Part shown: positions 1-10,105 of the stretch, piece after piece
Layout of the letters: each line of letters begins with the position of its first letter
How positions within the stretch are numbered: the stretch's first letter is position 1
Assembly (NCBI RefSeq): GCF_001056295.1
Contig: NZ_JVMD01000007.1
Coordinates: 160,103-224,102 of the forward strand
DNA from: Corynebacterium halotolerans
Lineage (GTDB): Bacteria; Actinomycetota; Actinomycetes; Mycobacteriales; Mycobacteriaceae
Direction: 5' to 3'
Length of the DNA: 64,000 nt
Program-made: the position numbers and the translations under genes
The notes under the pieces: generated by a model
Database searches by the model: none
Told to the model about the DNA's origin: nothing
Seen by the model: the letters and a program-made list of their open reading frames with translations, nothing else

Positions 1-918
1 GTGTACGACGGCGATCCGGGCGACGTCTGGACGTCCGTCGGCGACCATCCGCGCCCGCCCCGCCCGGGTTTCCCGCGGGATCTGGAGCCGGCCGCGGACG
101 ACGACAAGTATTCCGGCGGCGTCGTCGGCATCTGCGCCGGTGGCGAGCGGTACCCGGGCGCGGGTGTGCTGGCCACGACTGCGGCGGTGCGCGCGACGTC
201 GGCGATGGTCCGCTACGTCGGGTCGGGGTCGGCGGAGGTGGTGCGCGCGCTGCCGGAGGTGGTCGCGCATCCTTCGCTTGACGACGCCGCCCGGGTCGAC
301 GCGTGGGTGGTCGGTTCGGGACGGGGGACCGATGATGCGGCGGCCGCGGAGCTGTCGGAGTTGCTGGGCCGCGATGAGCCGCTGCTCGTCGACGCAGATG
401 CGATCACTCTTCTGGCGCAGCGCCCGGAGCTGCGGGACAGGCTCGTCGCCCGTGAAGGGGAGACGTTGCTGACCCCGCATGCGGGGGAGTTCCGCCGCCT
501 CGCCGATGCACTCGACCAGGAGATCCCCGACCCCGTCGACCGCCCGATCGACGCCGCGAAGGCACTGGCCATGGCGCTGCGCTGTGCGGTGCTGCTCAAG
601 GGGCGGCGGACGATCGTCGCCATGCCCTCGGGCGGAGGCCATCACGCGGGCACGGTGCGGATCATCGACGCGGGCACGTCGTGGGCGGCGACGCCCGGCA
701 GCGGCGACGTGCTGTCGGGGTTGATCGGGGCGTGGCTGGCGAAGGACGGCATGGCCGGCGTCGCCCCCGCCGTCACCGTCCACGCCCGCGCGGCGGAAAT
801 CGCGGCGCGCACGCCCGCCGGGTACGCCCCGACCTCGGCGTCGCTCATCGCCGAGGCGATCCGCGAAGCGACTGCGGCACTCGCCGCCGAAACGGAGTGG
901 CCCTCGGTGGCAGAATGA
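1..918 (+). CDS. nnrD: ADP-dependent NAD(P)H-hydrate dehydratase domain, 5' end cut by window
   Basis: C-terminal carbohydrate-kinase-like domain of the NAD(P)HX repair enzyme, which dehydrates damaged NAD(P)H hydrates in the cytosol. The family signature TPGSGDVLSG lies near residue 230 and the LTPHAGEF motif near residue 157. The reading frame is open to the first base of the window, so the GTG there is probably not the true start; in actinobacteria an NnrE epimerase domain usually precedes this part in one bifunctional protein. The stop overlaps the alr start (ATGA), which suggests translational coupling. Identity is fairly sure; the N-terminus cannot be judged. Confidence 0.85.
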   Translation: MYDGDPGDVWTSVGDHPRPPRPGFPRDLEPAADDDKYSGGVVGICAGGERYPGAGVLATTAAVRATSAMVRYVGSGSAEVVRALPEVVAHPSLDDAARVDAWVVGSGRGTDDAAAAELSELLGRDEPLLVDADAITLLAQRPELRDRLVAREGETLLTPHAGEFRRLADALDQEIPDPVDRPIDAAKALAMALRCAVLLKGRRTIVAMPSGGGHHAGTVRIIDAGTSWAATPGSGDVLSGLIGAWLAKDGMAGVAPAVTVHARAAEIAARTPAGYAPTSASLIAEAIREATAALAAETEWPSVAE

Positions 919-2132
919 CCGCCATGGACGCCGCACACGGAGACACCCCACCGGAGCACCGGGACCCGGAAACCGCCGATCCCACGTTCCCCGGCCTGCT
1001 CGCGCAGACCGTCGACCTGGCCGCGGTGCGGCACAACGTGGACACCATCAAGACCATCTCCGGCGCGCAGCGCCTCATGGCCGTGGTCAAGGCGGACGGC
1101 TACTCCCAGGGGGCGACCGACGTCGCCCGCGCCGCGCTGGACGGCGGTGCCGACCAGCTGGGCGTGGCCACCCTCCAGGAATCGCTGGACCTGCGCGAAT
1201 CCCTGGAACTGCGCGGCACGTCCGCGACGATCCTGGCCTGGCTGTGGCACCCCGACGAGGCCCTCGAGCTGGAGGCGGTCGTCGCCTCCGGCATTCACCT
1301 GGGCGTCCCGTCGGGGGATCACCTCGCCGCGGTCGTCGCCGCCGGGCGCCGCGCGGGCGTCCGCCCGCGGGTCACGGCGATGGCCGACACCGGCCTCAAC
1401 CGCTCCGGCATCTCCGTCGTCGACGGCACCTTCGGGCGCCTCGCCCCCGAGTTCGGCGAAGCCCACGCACGCGGCGACATCGACTGCACCGGAGTGTTCT
1501 CGCACCTCGCCTGCGCCGACGAACCCGAAAATCCCGCAAATGACATGCAGGCCGCCAGATTCCGCGAGGCGGCCGAACTGCTGGCGCGGGCGGGCGTCGC
1601 AAAGCAACTCAACCACCTGTCCAACTCGCCCGGTGCCCTGTCGCGGCCCGACCTGTCCTTCGACATGGTCCGGCCGGGCCTGTCCATCTACGGCCTCGAA
1701 CCCATCGCCGACCGCACCCACGGGCTGCGGCCCGTCATGCGCTGGGAAGCGCGGATCCCCGTGATCAAACACGTCCCCGCCGGCGAAGCCGTCAGCTACG
1801 GGCGCACCTGGACCACCGACCGCGACACCCGCACCGCCGTCATCCCCTGCGGCTACGCCGACGGCATGCCGCGATCGGCGTCCGGGAAATTCGAGGTCAG
1901 CATCAACGGCGTCCGCTACCCGCAGGTCGGGCGCGTGTGCATGGACCAATTCGTCGTCGACCTCGGGCCCGACGCCCCGGTGCGGCCCGGCGACGTCGCG
2001 GTCATCGTCGGCACCTGCGACGGCGAGCCCACCGCCGACGAACTCGCCGCAGCCGCGGGCACCATCAACTATGAAATTCTGACGGCGCCGCGCGGCCGCA
2101 CGCGCAGGCGGCACGTGGGGGCCGTTGGCTAA
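915..2132 (+). CDS. alr: Alanine racemase
   Basis: PLP enzyme interconverting L- and D-alanine for peptidoglycan. It is 405 aa from the ATG that overlaps the nnrD stop. The PLP lysine lies in VVKADGYSQG near residue 55, and the catalytic tyrosine is probably the one in SYGRTW near residue 295. The loop CGYADGMPRS and the strand GRVCMDQFVVDLG are typical of the C-terminal beta domain. An extra ~25-residue N-terminus, rich in acidic residues and proline, precedes the barrel. Family length is about 370-400 aa. The nnrD-alr-hydrolase-tsaE order is conserved in actinobacteria. Confidence 0.95.
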   Translation: MTAMDAAHGDTPPEHRDPETADPTFPGLLAQTVDLAAVRHNVDTIKTISGAQRLMAVVKADGYSQGATDVARAALDGGADQLGVATLQESLDLRESLELRGTSATILAWLWHPDEALELEAVVASGIHLGVPSGDHLAAVVAAGRRAGVRPRVTAMADTGLNRSGISVVDGTFGRLAPEFGEAHARGDIDCTGVFSHLACADEPENPANDMQAARFREAAELLARAGVAKQLNHLSNSPGALSRPDLSFDMVRPGLSIYGLEPIADRTHGLRPVMRWEARIPVIKHVPAGEAVSYGRTWTTDRDTRTAVIPCGYADGMPRSASGKFEVSINGVRYPQVGRVCMDQFVVDLGPDAPVRPGDVAVIVGTCDGEPTADELAAAAGTINYEILTAPRGRTRRRHVGAVG

Positions 2133-2141
2133 GGTTGGCAT

Positions 2142-3212
2142 ATGGCTGGAAATAGCGGCGATCGCTCGAGCCGGGGCCTGGGCGGCATACCCGGGTGGGG
2201 GATCGTCGCGGGCGCCGGTGCGCTGGCCACCGCCGCCGGAGCCGGCCTCATCGGCTGGCGCGAACACTGGCTCGCCCGCAACGCCCCGCTGATCCCGCCG
2301 GAACTGCTGACCCTCGGCGACGCCACCTGGTCCGGCACCGTGACATCCGCCGACGGCATCGACCTGCGCGTCGTCGAACGCGGATTCCAGACCGCCCCCG
2401 TCACCATCGTGTTCACCCACGGCTACTGCCAGCGCAAAGACTGCTGGTGCCTGCTGTCCCACCGATTCCGCAAGAGCTTCGGCGACGACGCGCGCCTGCT
2501 GTTCTGGGACCAGCGCGGCCACGGCGACTCCGGCGACCCCGACGCCGAGGCCTGCACCATCGCCGACACCGCCTCCGACCTGGCGTGCATCATCCGCGAG
2601 CGCATTCCCGCCGGGCGGATCTTCCTGGTCGGCCACTCCATGGGCGGCATGACCGTCATGTCCTTCGCCCGCCGGTACCCGGAACTGATGGAACGGGTGT
2701 CGGGCGTGGCGCTGGTGGCGACGGCGTCGGCCGGACTGTCCGAAGGCGGGATCCCGCAGATGATGCTCGGCCCCGTCGGGCAGGCCCTGACCCGGACCGC
2801 GCGTTCCCTGCCGCAGCTGGCCAACCAGGTCCGGCAACTGGCCACCATCGGCGAGATGCCGTTCATCCGCGGCGCGTCCTTCGGCGACCAGCGCACCCCG
2901 CACGCCATCGTGCAGCTCAACGAGAAGATGATCGACGACACCGACGCGACGACCATCCTCAACTTCTTCGGCACCCTGCAGCTCCACGACGAATCCGAAG
3001 GCCTCGCCGCCCTGGCGGGCTTCCCCGGCGTCGTCATCGCCGGCGACCGCGACCGCATGATCCCCTTCGAGCGGTCGGTGGAGATCATCGAGGACTGGCC
3101 CGGTGCGAGGCTCGTCCGCGCCCCCGGCGCCGGCCACATGGTCCAGCTGGAGCAGCCGGAGATCGTCGGCGACGCGATCGAAACCCTCGTGCGCGAGAAC
3201 TGGCCGGTTTAA
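2142..3212 (+). CDS. Alpha/beta hydrolase, membrane-anchored
   Basis: A 356-aa alpha/beta-fold hydrolase. The nucleophile elbow GHSMGG (Ser near residue 167), the acid in AGDRDRMIPF and the histidine in GAGHMVQLE form a complete triad. An FTHGYCQRKDCW segment supplies the oxyanion HG. Residues 13-32 (GIVAGAGALATAAGAGLIG) are a hydrophobic, glycine/alanine-rich helix that could anchor the protein, with the catalytic domain outside or at the membrane. It starts only 9 nt after alr. The substrate is unknown; position between alr and tsaE is conserved in relatives, but no pathway link is proven. Confidence 0.8.
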   Translation: MAGNSGDRSSRGLGGIPGWGIVAGAGALATAAGAGLIGWREHWLARNAPLIPPELLTLGDATWSGTVTSADGIDLRVVERGFQTAPVTIVFTHGYCQRKDCWCLLSHRFRKSFGDDARLLFWDQRGHGDSGDPDAEACTIADTASDLACIIRERIPAGRIFLVGHSMGGMTVMSFARRYPELMERVSGVALVATASAGLSEGGIPQMMLGPVGQALTRTARSLPQLANQVRQLATIGEMPFIRGASFGDQRTPHAIVQLNEKMIDDTDATTILNFFGTLQLHDESEGLAALAGFPGVVIAGDRDRMIPFERSVEIIEDWPGARLVRAPGAGHMVQLEQPEIVGDAIETLVRENWPV

Positions 3213-3324
3213 TTGGCGGGTGTAGGGGCGTCGGCGGCCGGCCGCCGGCGTGGCCGGGCCGGTGCCATTGGCCACGCCGGTGGCACCGCCCCGCGGCATC
3301 CGAGGCCCGCATTACGATGTCCCC

Positions 3325-3831
3325 ATGACTTCCCGCCCCAGCACTTTCCCGGAATCAGGCGAACGTGTCCTGCCGACCGCCGAGGACATGCGGGCCTTCG
3401 GCGAAGAGCTCGGAGCGGCCCTGGCCGCCGGTGACCTGGTCATCCTCGACGGCCCACTCGGGGCGGGCAAGACCACCCTGACGCAGGGCATCGCCGCGGG
3501 CATGAACGTCCGGGGCCGCGTGACCAGCCCGACGTTCACCATCGCCCGCCACCACCGCAACCCGGGCGGCGGACCGGACCTGGTCCACGTCGACGCCTAC
3601 CGCCTGTTCGGCGAGGAAGGGCCGGGCGGGGCCGCCTCCGCGACCGGCGGGCTCGACGCCCTCGATGCTCTGGATTCCCTGGACCTGGACACCGACCTGG
3701 AGGAATGCGTCGTCGTCGCCGAGTGGGGCGCCGGCCTGGTCGAGCAATTGACGGACTCCCACCTGCTGGTGGGCATCGACCGCTCCGCCGCCGACGACTC
3801 CCGGCGGGTCACCTGGCGGCGGGTATCGTGA
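3325..3831 (+). CDS. tsaE: tRNA t6A biosynthesis ATPase TsaE
   Basis: A 168-aa P-loop ATPase that works with TsaB and TsaD in forming N6-threonylcarbamoyl-adenosine at tRNA position 37. The Walker A motif GPLGAGKTT is near residue 47, followed by a switch-like SPTF motif and the VHVDAYRL strand. The ATG at 3325 is preferred to an in-frame upstream ATG (3250), because it gives the usual family N-terminus. A ~20-residue Asp/Leu/Ala-rich insertion lies before the EECVVVAEWG segment. The stop is followed within 6 nt by the tsaB start. Confidence 0.92.
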   Translation: MTSRPSTFPESGERVLPTAEDMRAFGEELGAALAAGDLVILDGPLGAGKTTLTQGIAAGMNVRGRVTSPTFTIARHHRNPGGGPDLVHVDAYRLFGEEGPGGAASATGGLDALDALDSLDLDTDLEECVVVAEWGAGLVEQLTDSHLLVGIDRSAADDSRRVTWRRVS

Positions 3832-3836
3832 CGGGC

Positions 3837-4715
3837 ATGTTCGTTCTCGCCGTCGACACGTCCACGCCGCAGGTCACCGCCGGTCTCGTCCGCGTGGCGG
3901 AGTTGCCCGGGGCGCAGGGCGGCGCGGGGGCGTCGGCAAGCACGCGCCGCACGCCGATCATCGAGGAGCTCGCCGCCGCGGGCCACGTCGACGCACGCGC
4001 CCACAACGAGGTGCTCACGCCGCTGATCCGCCGCTGCCTGGATGAGGCGGGGCTCGAGGGCGGTGCGGCCCGGGCGGTCGGCGCGGTCGTCGTCGGCTGC
4101 GGGCCGGGCCCCTTCACGGGGCTGCGGGTGGGCATGGCCACCGCGGGCTCCTTCGCGGATGCGTGGGGCGTCCCCGCCCACGGCGCCTGCTCTCTCGACG
4201 CGCTGGCGCACCCCGGCGGGGAGCGTTTGCGTGGCGACGTCCTCGCCGTCACCGACGCCCGCCGCCGCGAGGTTTACGCCGCCGCCTACCGCGATGGCCA
4301 GCGCGTATGGGGACCGGCGGTGCTGCCCGCGGCCGCCTGCGCCGAGGCGGTGTTCGAGGCGGTCCACGACTTCGAGCCGGCACTGCTCGTCGGCGACGAA
4401 GCGAAGTGCGCCGACGTCCGCGCCGGGCTTGAGGCTCTTGCGGAGGTCGATGGCGGCGCGTCGGCACCGGACATCAGGGCCGCCTACCCGACGCCCGCCG
4501 GGCTCATCGCGGCCGCCATCGCGGAGCTCGAGCACGAGCACGACGAAGACGGACCCGATTCCGACGGCGACGGCGAACCGGATCACGTGCCCTTCCGCGC
4601 CACCGCCGCGCTGAAGGCCCCGGCCGGGCCGCTGGTGCCGCTGTATCTCCGCCGACCCGACGCGGTGCCGCCGAAACCGAAGCCGAAGTCGCCCGCCATC
4701 CCGGACGTGCCGTGA
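3837..4715 (+). CDS. tsaB: tRNA t6A biosynthesis protein TsaB
   Basis: ASKHA-fold partner of TsaD in t6A synthesis, 292 aa. The N-terminus MFVLAVDTSTPQV and the GCGPGPFTGLRVGMA segment are diagnostic of the family. An alternative GTG at 3828 overlaps the tsaE stop, but the ATG matches the conserved start better. The C-terminal third is longer than usual and contains an acidic insertion (about residues 230-250) with DSDGDGEPD, resembling a calcium-binding aspartate loop. Its last codons overlap the rimI GTG. Confidence 0.92.
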   Translation: MFVLAVDTSTPQVTAGLVRVAELPGAQGGAGASASTRRTPIIEELAAAGHVDARAHNEVLTPLIRRCLDEAGLEGGAARAVGAVVVGCGPGPFTGLRVGMATAGSFADAWGVPAHGACSLDALAHPGGERLRGDVLAVTDARRREVYAAAYRDGQRVWGPAVLPAAACAEAVFEAVHDFEPALLVGDEAKCADVRAGLEALAEVDGGASAPDIRAAYPTPAGLIAAAIAELEHEHDEDGPDSDGDGEPDHVPFRATAALKAPAGPLVPLYLRRPDAVPPKPKPKSPAIPDVP

Positions 4716-5311
4716 CCGCCGCGGGGCCCGGGGCGAACCCGGAGGGGGAAAGCCCGGATGAGCAGAATCCGGATGAGCTGCTCGCCGCCGCGACGTTCGG
4801 GCGCCTGGCGGCGGGTGCCGCGCCCGCCTGTGCGGCGCTGGAGGCCGTGATCTTCGCCGGCGACGACCCGTGGCCCGAGTCGGCGTTCGCCTCCGAGCTG
4901 GCCAACCCGGGCAACCTGTACCTCGGCTGGGTCGTGCCGGGCGGTGGTGCGGCGGATGGCGCGGGCGACCGGGCGGATGGCGCGGGCGGCGACCGCGCCG
5001 ACCGGGTGCTGGCCTACGGCGGCATCACGCGGCTGGGGCCGGAGTCGGCGCCCGAGTACGAGATCCACACCATCGCCGTCGACGAGGCCCTGCGCGGCCG
5101 CGGCCTGGGCCGGGAGCTGCTGGGGCATCTGCTGGCGGTGGCCGATGCTGCGCCGGGCCCGGTGTTCCTGGAGGTCCGCACGGACAACGAACCGGCGATC
5201 TCCATGTATTCGTCGCACGGCTTCGAGACGATGGGCGTGCGCAAGCGCTACTACCGGCAGTCGGGCGCCGACGCGTACACGATGTGCCGCCCGGCGGCGG
5301 GCGGGTCGTAG
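4712..5311 (+). CDS. rimI: Ribosomal-protein-alanine N-acetyltransferase RimI (GNAT)
   Basis: A 199-aa GNAT acetyltransferase placed, as usual in actinobacteria, between tsaB and tsaD. The acetyl-CoA pyrophosphate loop is RGRGLGRELL, and the C-terminal motif is NEPAISMYSSHGFE followed by VRKRYY. It starts at GTG inside the tsaB stop (GTGA). A ~20-residue N-terminal extension and an Ala/Gly/Asp-rich insert (about residues 78-95) are lineage features. Known RimI proteins acetylate the N-terminal alanine of ribosomal protein S18; whether this one has broader substrates cannot be told from sequence. Confidence 0.88.
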   Translation: MTAAGPGANPEGESPDEQNPDELLAAATFGRLAAGAAPACAALEAVIFAGDDPWPESAFASELANPGNLYLGWVVPGGGAADGAGDRADGAGGDRADRVLAYGGITRLGPESAPEYEIHTIAVDEALRGRGLGRELLGHLLAVADAAPGPVFLEVRTDNEPAISMYSSHGFETMGVRKRYYRQSGADAYTMCRPAAGGS

Positions 5312-5320
5312 AATCCGGGC

Positions 5321-6475
5321 ATGACCTTCTCCGCACCCGGCGCCGCCGGCAGCACGCACAGCCGCACGATCCTCGCCATCGAGAGTTCCTGCGACGAGAC
5401 CGGCGCCGCCGTGATGCGGGTGACCTGGTCGGATGATCTGCCCGCCGAGCGCGAGGGTTCCGCCGACCGCCCGCGCATCGAGGTCCTTTCCGACGTCGTG
5501 GCTTCCTCGATGGAGCAGCACGCCCGTTTCGGCGGCGTGGTTCCGGAGATCGCCTCGCGCGCGCACCTTGAGGCCCTGCAGCCCGTGGTCGGGGAGGCTT
5601 TGCGACGCGCCGGGGACGAGCTCGGCCGCGATCCGTCGGAGGGGCGTTTCATCCCGGATTGCGTCGCCGCCACCGTCGGCCCGGGTCTGGCGGGCGCACT
5701 GCTGGTCGGTTCCGCGGGTGCGAAGGCGTACGCGGCGGCGTGGGGGGTGCCGTTCTACGGGGTCAACCATTTGGGAGGCCACGTGGCCATCGGCGCCCTC
5801 GTCGGCGCGGACCTGACCAACGCGGTGGCGCTGCTTGTGTCCGGCGGGCACACGCAGCTGTTGCACGTGCGCGGCGCGGGCCGCCCGATGACGGAGCTGG
5901 GGTCGACGCTCGACGACGCCGCCGGCGAGGCATACGACAAGGTGTCCCGGCTGTTGGGCCTGGGCTACCCCGGTGGACCGGTCATCGACCGGCTGGCCAA
6001 GCAGGGTGATCCGGCGGCGGTGAAGTTCCCGCGGGGGATGATGCGCCCGCAGGATTCGCGCCACGACTTCTCTTTCTCGGGCCTGAAGACCGCCGTCGCC
6101 CGGTACGTCGAGGCCGCCGAGCGGGAGGGCCGCGTCATCGACATGGCCGACACCTGCGCCTCGTTCCAGGAAGCGGTGTGTGACGTGCTGACGTTCAAGG
6201 CCGTCCGCGCCGCAAAGGACGTCGGCGCCACCACGCTGCTGCTCGGCGGGGGAGTGGCGGCCAATTCGCGGCTGCGCGAGCTCGCGGCGCAGCGGTGCGA
6301 GGAGGCCGGGCTGACCCTGCACGTGCCGCCGATGCGGCTGTGCACCGACAATGGGGTCATGATCGGCGCGATCGCCGCCCACCTCATCGCCGCCGGGGCC
6401 GAGCCCTCCGGCTACGGCTGCGCCACCGACCCGTCGATGCCGGTGGAAGAGCCGATCGCCGCAGCCATGACCTGA
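5321..6475 (+). CDS. tsaD: tRNA N6-adenosine threonylcarbamoyltransferase TsaD
   Basis: Catalytic subunit that transfers threonylcarbamoyl to A37 of tRNA, 384 aa. All family marks are visible: SSCDETGAA near the N-terminus, [12 protein letters not shown], the metal-binding [31 protein letters not shown], the nucleotide-binding [13 protein letters not shown] and CTDNGVMIG. The start ATG is 9 nt after rimI. It is the last gene of the tsaE-tsaB-rimI-tsaD cluster, before a 612-base repeat-rich gap. Confidence 0.96.
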   Translation: MTFSAPGAAGSTHSRTILAIESSCDETGAAVMRVTWSDDLPAEREGSADRPRIEVLSDVVASSMEQHARFGGVVPEIASRAHLEALQPVVGEALRRAGDELGRDPSEGRFIPDCVAATVGPGLAGALLVGSAGAKAYAAAWGVPFYGVNHLGGHVAIGALVGADLTNAVALLVSGGHTQLLHVRGAGRPMTELGSTLDDAAGEAYDKVSRLLGLGYPGGPVIDRLAKQGDPAAVKFPRGMMRPQDSRHDFSFSGLKTAVARYVEAAEREGRVIDMADTCASFQEAVCDVLTFKAVRAAKDVGATTLLLGGGVAANSRLRELAAQRCEEAGLTLHVPPMRLCTDNGVMIGAIAAHLIAAGAEPSGYGCATDPSMPVEEPIAAAMT

Positions 6476-6510
6476 GCGGGGTAGGCCGCCGCGCGCTGCA
6501 CCGCACTGAG

Positions 6511-6600
6511 CCGCGCCGCGATGTGCCGCCGGGCGCCGCACCGGACCGCACCGCGCCGCGACGTGCTGCCGGGCGCCGCACCGTGCCGCGATGTGCCTGC
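6511..6600. repeat. Imperfect 40-bp tandem repeat downstream of tsaD
   Basis: Bases 6511-6550 and 6551-6590 are near-identical 40-bp units beginning CCGCGCCGCGAYGTG, followed by the start of a third unit. The unit is extremely G+C-rich and holds the palindromic GGGCGCC. It directly follows tsaD and precedes the palindrome at 6603. No coding potential is evident. Confidence 0.7.
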
Positions 6601-6602
6601 TT

Positions 6603-6666
6603 AACCCACCCCGAATGGGCAGACCAACCCGTTATAAAGGGTGGGTCTGCGCATTCGGGGTGGGTT
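6603..6666. repeat. Long intergenic palindrome, family A copy 1
   Basis: Two 28-base arms beginning AACCCACCCCGAATG, matching at 26 of 28 positions, surround the 8-base loop GTTATAAA. The same element begins at 63960 at the end of the window. It could fold into a very stable hairpin in RNA or cruciform in DNA. It lacks a transposase, so a REP-like or MITE-like intergenic repeat is the likeliest class; a terminator role for tsaD is possible but no T-run follows. Confidence 0.85.
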
Positions 6667-6888
6667 GGCGTGCGTGTGCGCTGCGTCAATCGGATGGGTG
6701 GCGGGTACGGCGTCGAGATGTCCGGTAGCCGTAGGGCACGCGCGCGGATCGACCGGTCCTTCCCGTCGCCGTCCCATGGGCGGCGTTAGCTCCGGAATGC
6801 GGCCACTGGCCAGGTGAACGCCGGTATAACCCCAGGACGCAAAACTGAGTGGCTGCACTTTCGCGCTACCGCGGCCCATGGGCCGGCC

Positions 6889-7079
6889 GTGACAGGGAGG
6901 GCAAGGCTGGCCGTGACGGGGAGGGAAGGCCGACCGTGACAGGGAGGGCAAGGCGGGCTGCGACGGGGAGGGCGGGGCCGGTTACGACGGGGAGGGCAAG
7001 GCCGGTTGCGACGGGGAGGACAAAGCCGGCCGAGACAGGAAGGCCAAGGCCGGTTGTGACGGGGAGGGCATGTGCCGGC
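6889..7079. repeat. Eight-copy 24-bp tandem repeat
   Basis: Eight consecutive units of consensus GTGACGGGGAGGGCAAGG plus CCGGTT; the second copy has lost one base. Because the unit is a multiple of three, it keeps several frames open on both strands, which yields spurious repetitive peptides. It lies just past the 3' end of the small membrane protein gene and between tsaD and groES. Function unknown; a variable-number repeat is likely. Confidence 0.85.
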
Positions 7080-7087
7080 GGCGACAC

Positions 7088-7258
7088 CTAGCGATGGCCG
7101 GCGTTCTTCTCGTCGGGTTCGCGGCCCTCTTCTTTCGCGCGGACGATTTCCTCGTCGTAGCCCTTCTGCTTGCCTATGAAGAGCCGCGCGACGACGGCGA
7201 AACCGATGATGAAGACGGCGATGGCGATCATCGCGATGGCCATGACGGTCGAGGACAT
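7088..7258 (-). CDS. Small single-span membrane protein
   Basis: A 56-aa protein with one strong transmembrane helix (residues about 5-28, [20 protein letters not shown]) and a charged C-terminal tail ([19 protein letters not shown]). The start is chosen because AAGGAG sits about 6 nt before the ATG on the minus strand. It is transcribed away from groES. I do not recognise a named family; the tail is probably cytoplasmic by the positive-inside rule (RLFIGKQK after the helix). No function can be assigned. Confidence 0.7.
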   Translation of the reverse strand: MSSTVMAIAMIAIAVFIIGFAVVARLFIGKQKGYDEEIVRAKEEGREPDEKNAGHR

Positions 7259-7396
7259 GTCTGCTCCTTGGCGGGCTGGACGGCCCTGCGGCGGGGTGCC
7301 GCGGACTCCTCCCACGGTATCGGCGCCGACCGGTTCGCGCGGCAAACGGGCCGTGCACGGGCCGTCGCAAAGCCCTGCACCCACTAATGTTGAGTG

Positions 7397-7423
7397 CTGG
7401 CACTCGCGGAGGTAGAGTGCCAA
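7397..7423 (+). promoter_or_regulatory. CIRCE operator (HrcA site) before groES
   Basis: Inverted repeat CTGGCACTC - 9 nt - GAGTGCCAA, matching the CIRCE consensus TTAGCACTC-N9-GAGTGCTAA in spacing and core. It lies 144 bases before the groES start. A second GAGTGCTGGCACTC palindrome overlaps its left half (7392-7405). HrcA repression of groES-groEL1 is the known role of such sites; hrcA itself is not in this window. Confidence 0.85.
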
Positions 7424-7566
7424 CCAGGTTGTTTGACACACAGTTGTTCACCCGCGACGACGGCTGTGCACGGCAGACCAACCGGCACAAGAACATCAAC
7501 CAGGCGCCCGCGCCCCGCCCGATGCTCCGGGCCGCGCCGGGTGCCCCGCTCATGGAGGAATTCATC

Positions 7567-7866
7567 GTGGCGAACGTCAACATCAAGCCGCTCGAGGACC
7601 GCGTCCTGGTCCAGATCAACGAGGCCGAGACCACCACCGCTTCCGGCCTGGTCATCCCCGACTCCGCGAAGGAGAAGCCGCAGGAGGCCACCGTCATCGC
7701 CGTGGGCCCCGGCCGCTGGGCGGACGACGACGAGCGCATTCCGATGGACGTCAAGGAGGGTGACGTCGTCATCTTCTCCAAGTACGGCGGCACCGAGCTG
7801 AAGTACCAGGGCGAGGAGTTCCTGCTCCTGTCCCAGCGCGACATCCTCGCGGTCATCGAGAAGTAA
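7567..7866 (+). CDS. groES: Co-chaperonin GroES
   Basis: 10-kDa chaperonin lid protein, 99 aa, partner of GroEL. Start chosen at GTG 7567 ([16 protein letters not shown]) with GGAGG upstream; an in-frame ATG at 7552 would add five residues not usual for the family. The mobile loop lies at [18 protein letters not shown], and the protein ends in [14 protein letters not shown], typical of actinobacterial GroES. groEL1 follows after 12 nt, forming a heat-shock operon below CIRCE. Confidence 0.97.
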   Translation: MANVNIKPLEDRVLVQINEAETTTASGLVIPDSAKEKPQEATVIAVGPGRWADDDERIPMDVKEGDVVIFSKYGGTELKYQGEEFLLLSQRDILAVIEK

Positions 7867-9492
<1,626 letters not shown>

Positions 9493-9510
9493 TCGCGGGC
9501 CGGGTCCCCT

Positions 9511-9556
9511 GCTTCACGACGCCTCATCCGACCGCATGGTCGGGTGGGGCGTCGTC
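9511..9556 (+). terminator. Hairpin after groEL1
   Basis: ACGACGCCTCATCCGACC pairs with GGTCGGGTGGGGCGTCGT across a GCAT loop (stem 9517-9534 with 9539-9556, two mismatches). It lies 24 bases after the groEL1 stop. Only a short pyrimidine run follows, so termination may be weak. The left arm contains one copy of the dispersed 11-bp word, GCTTCACGACG (9511-9521). Downstream, 9557-9658 shows nothing else. Confidence 0.55.
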
Positions 9557-9658
9557 CTCGTTCGGTCGGGGCGCAAACGGCTCGGCCGCCGCGCCGGTGA
9601 GGTGATGGGGCGCGGCGGGGAGGGTGCGTGGCCGGGAGCGTCAGACGAGGACGGTGCG

Positions 9659-9973
9659 TCAGACGAGGACGGTCTCGCGGGACTTGTCGCGGCGGCGCGG
9701 GCGGCTGCGGAGAATCTCCGAGCGCTCGGCCTCGCTCATGCCGCCCCAGATGCCGTAGGGCTCGCCGACCGCCAGCGCGTGCGCGCGGCACTGCTCCAGC
9801 ACCGGGCAGGACTGGCAGATGGACTTGGCGCGCATCTCGCGCATCGCCCGGGCGCGGCCGCGCTCGCCCTCGGGGTGGAAGAACACCGAGGAGTCCGCGC
9901 CGCGGCAGGAACCGTGCAGCTGCCAGTCCCACAGGTCCGCGTTCGGTCCGGGAAGATGGTCGATGTGCGTCAT
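9659..9973 (-). CDS. whiB3: WhiB-family iron-sulfur regulator (WhiB3/WhcB position)
   Basis: A 104-aa Wbl protein. Four cysteines expected to hold a 4Fe-4S cluster are present: one in HGSCRGAD and three in SICQSCPVLEQC; the family turn GIWGGM and a basic C-terminus (RSRPRRRDK) follow. Such proteins sense redox state and bind sigma factor and DNA. Location next to groEL1 and divergent from sigD matches mycobacterial whiB3 and C. glutamicum whcB, which is the basis for the symbol. The 435-base gap to sigD is shared upstream DNA. Confidence 0.85.
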   Translation of the reverse strand: MTHIDHLPGPNADLWDWQLHGSCRGADSSVFFHPEGERGRARAMREMRAKSICQSCPVLEQCRAHALAVGEPYGIWGGMSEAERSEILRSRPRRRDKSRETVLV

Positions 9974-10105
9974 GGCCTGGAATCTCCTAGAAAAGACATT
10001 CGTGCTTGTGCGTCGAGCGCGCTCCGGCCCGCCGGAACCGCCCGGGCGCATCGGCTCCCCGGTCGGGTCGCCCACGGCGGCCAGTGTGGGCGCGCATTGT
10101 GAACC

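Noticed and set aside
642..3299. Very long minus-strand open frame opposite nnrD, alr and the hydrolase
   Set aside because: High G+C keeps antisense frames open. Its translation is low-complexity Gly/Arg/His/Val-rich with no family motif, and it overlaps three certain genes.
6849..7091. Repetitive small proteins on both strands over the 24-bp array
   Set aside because: They are by-products of a repeat whose unit length is divisible by three; no ribosome binding site or conserved sequence supports them.
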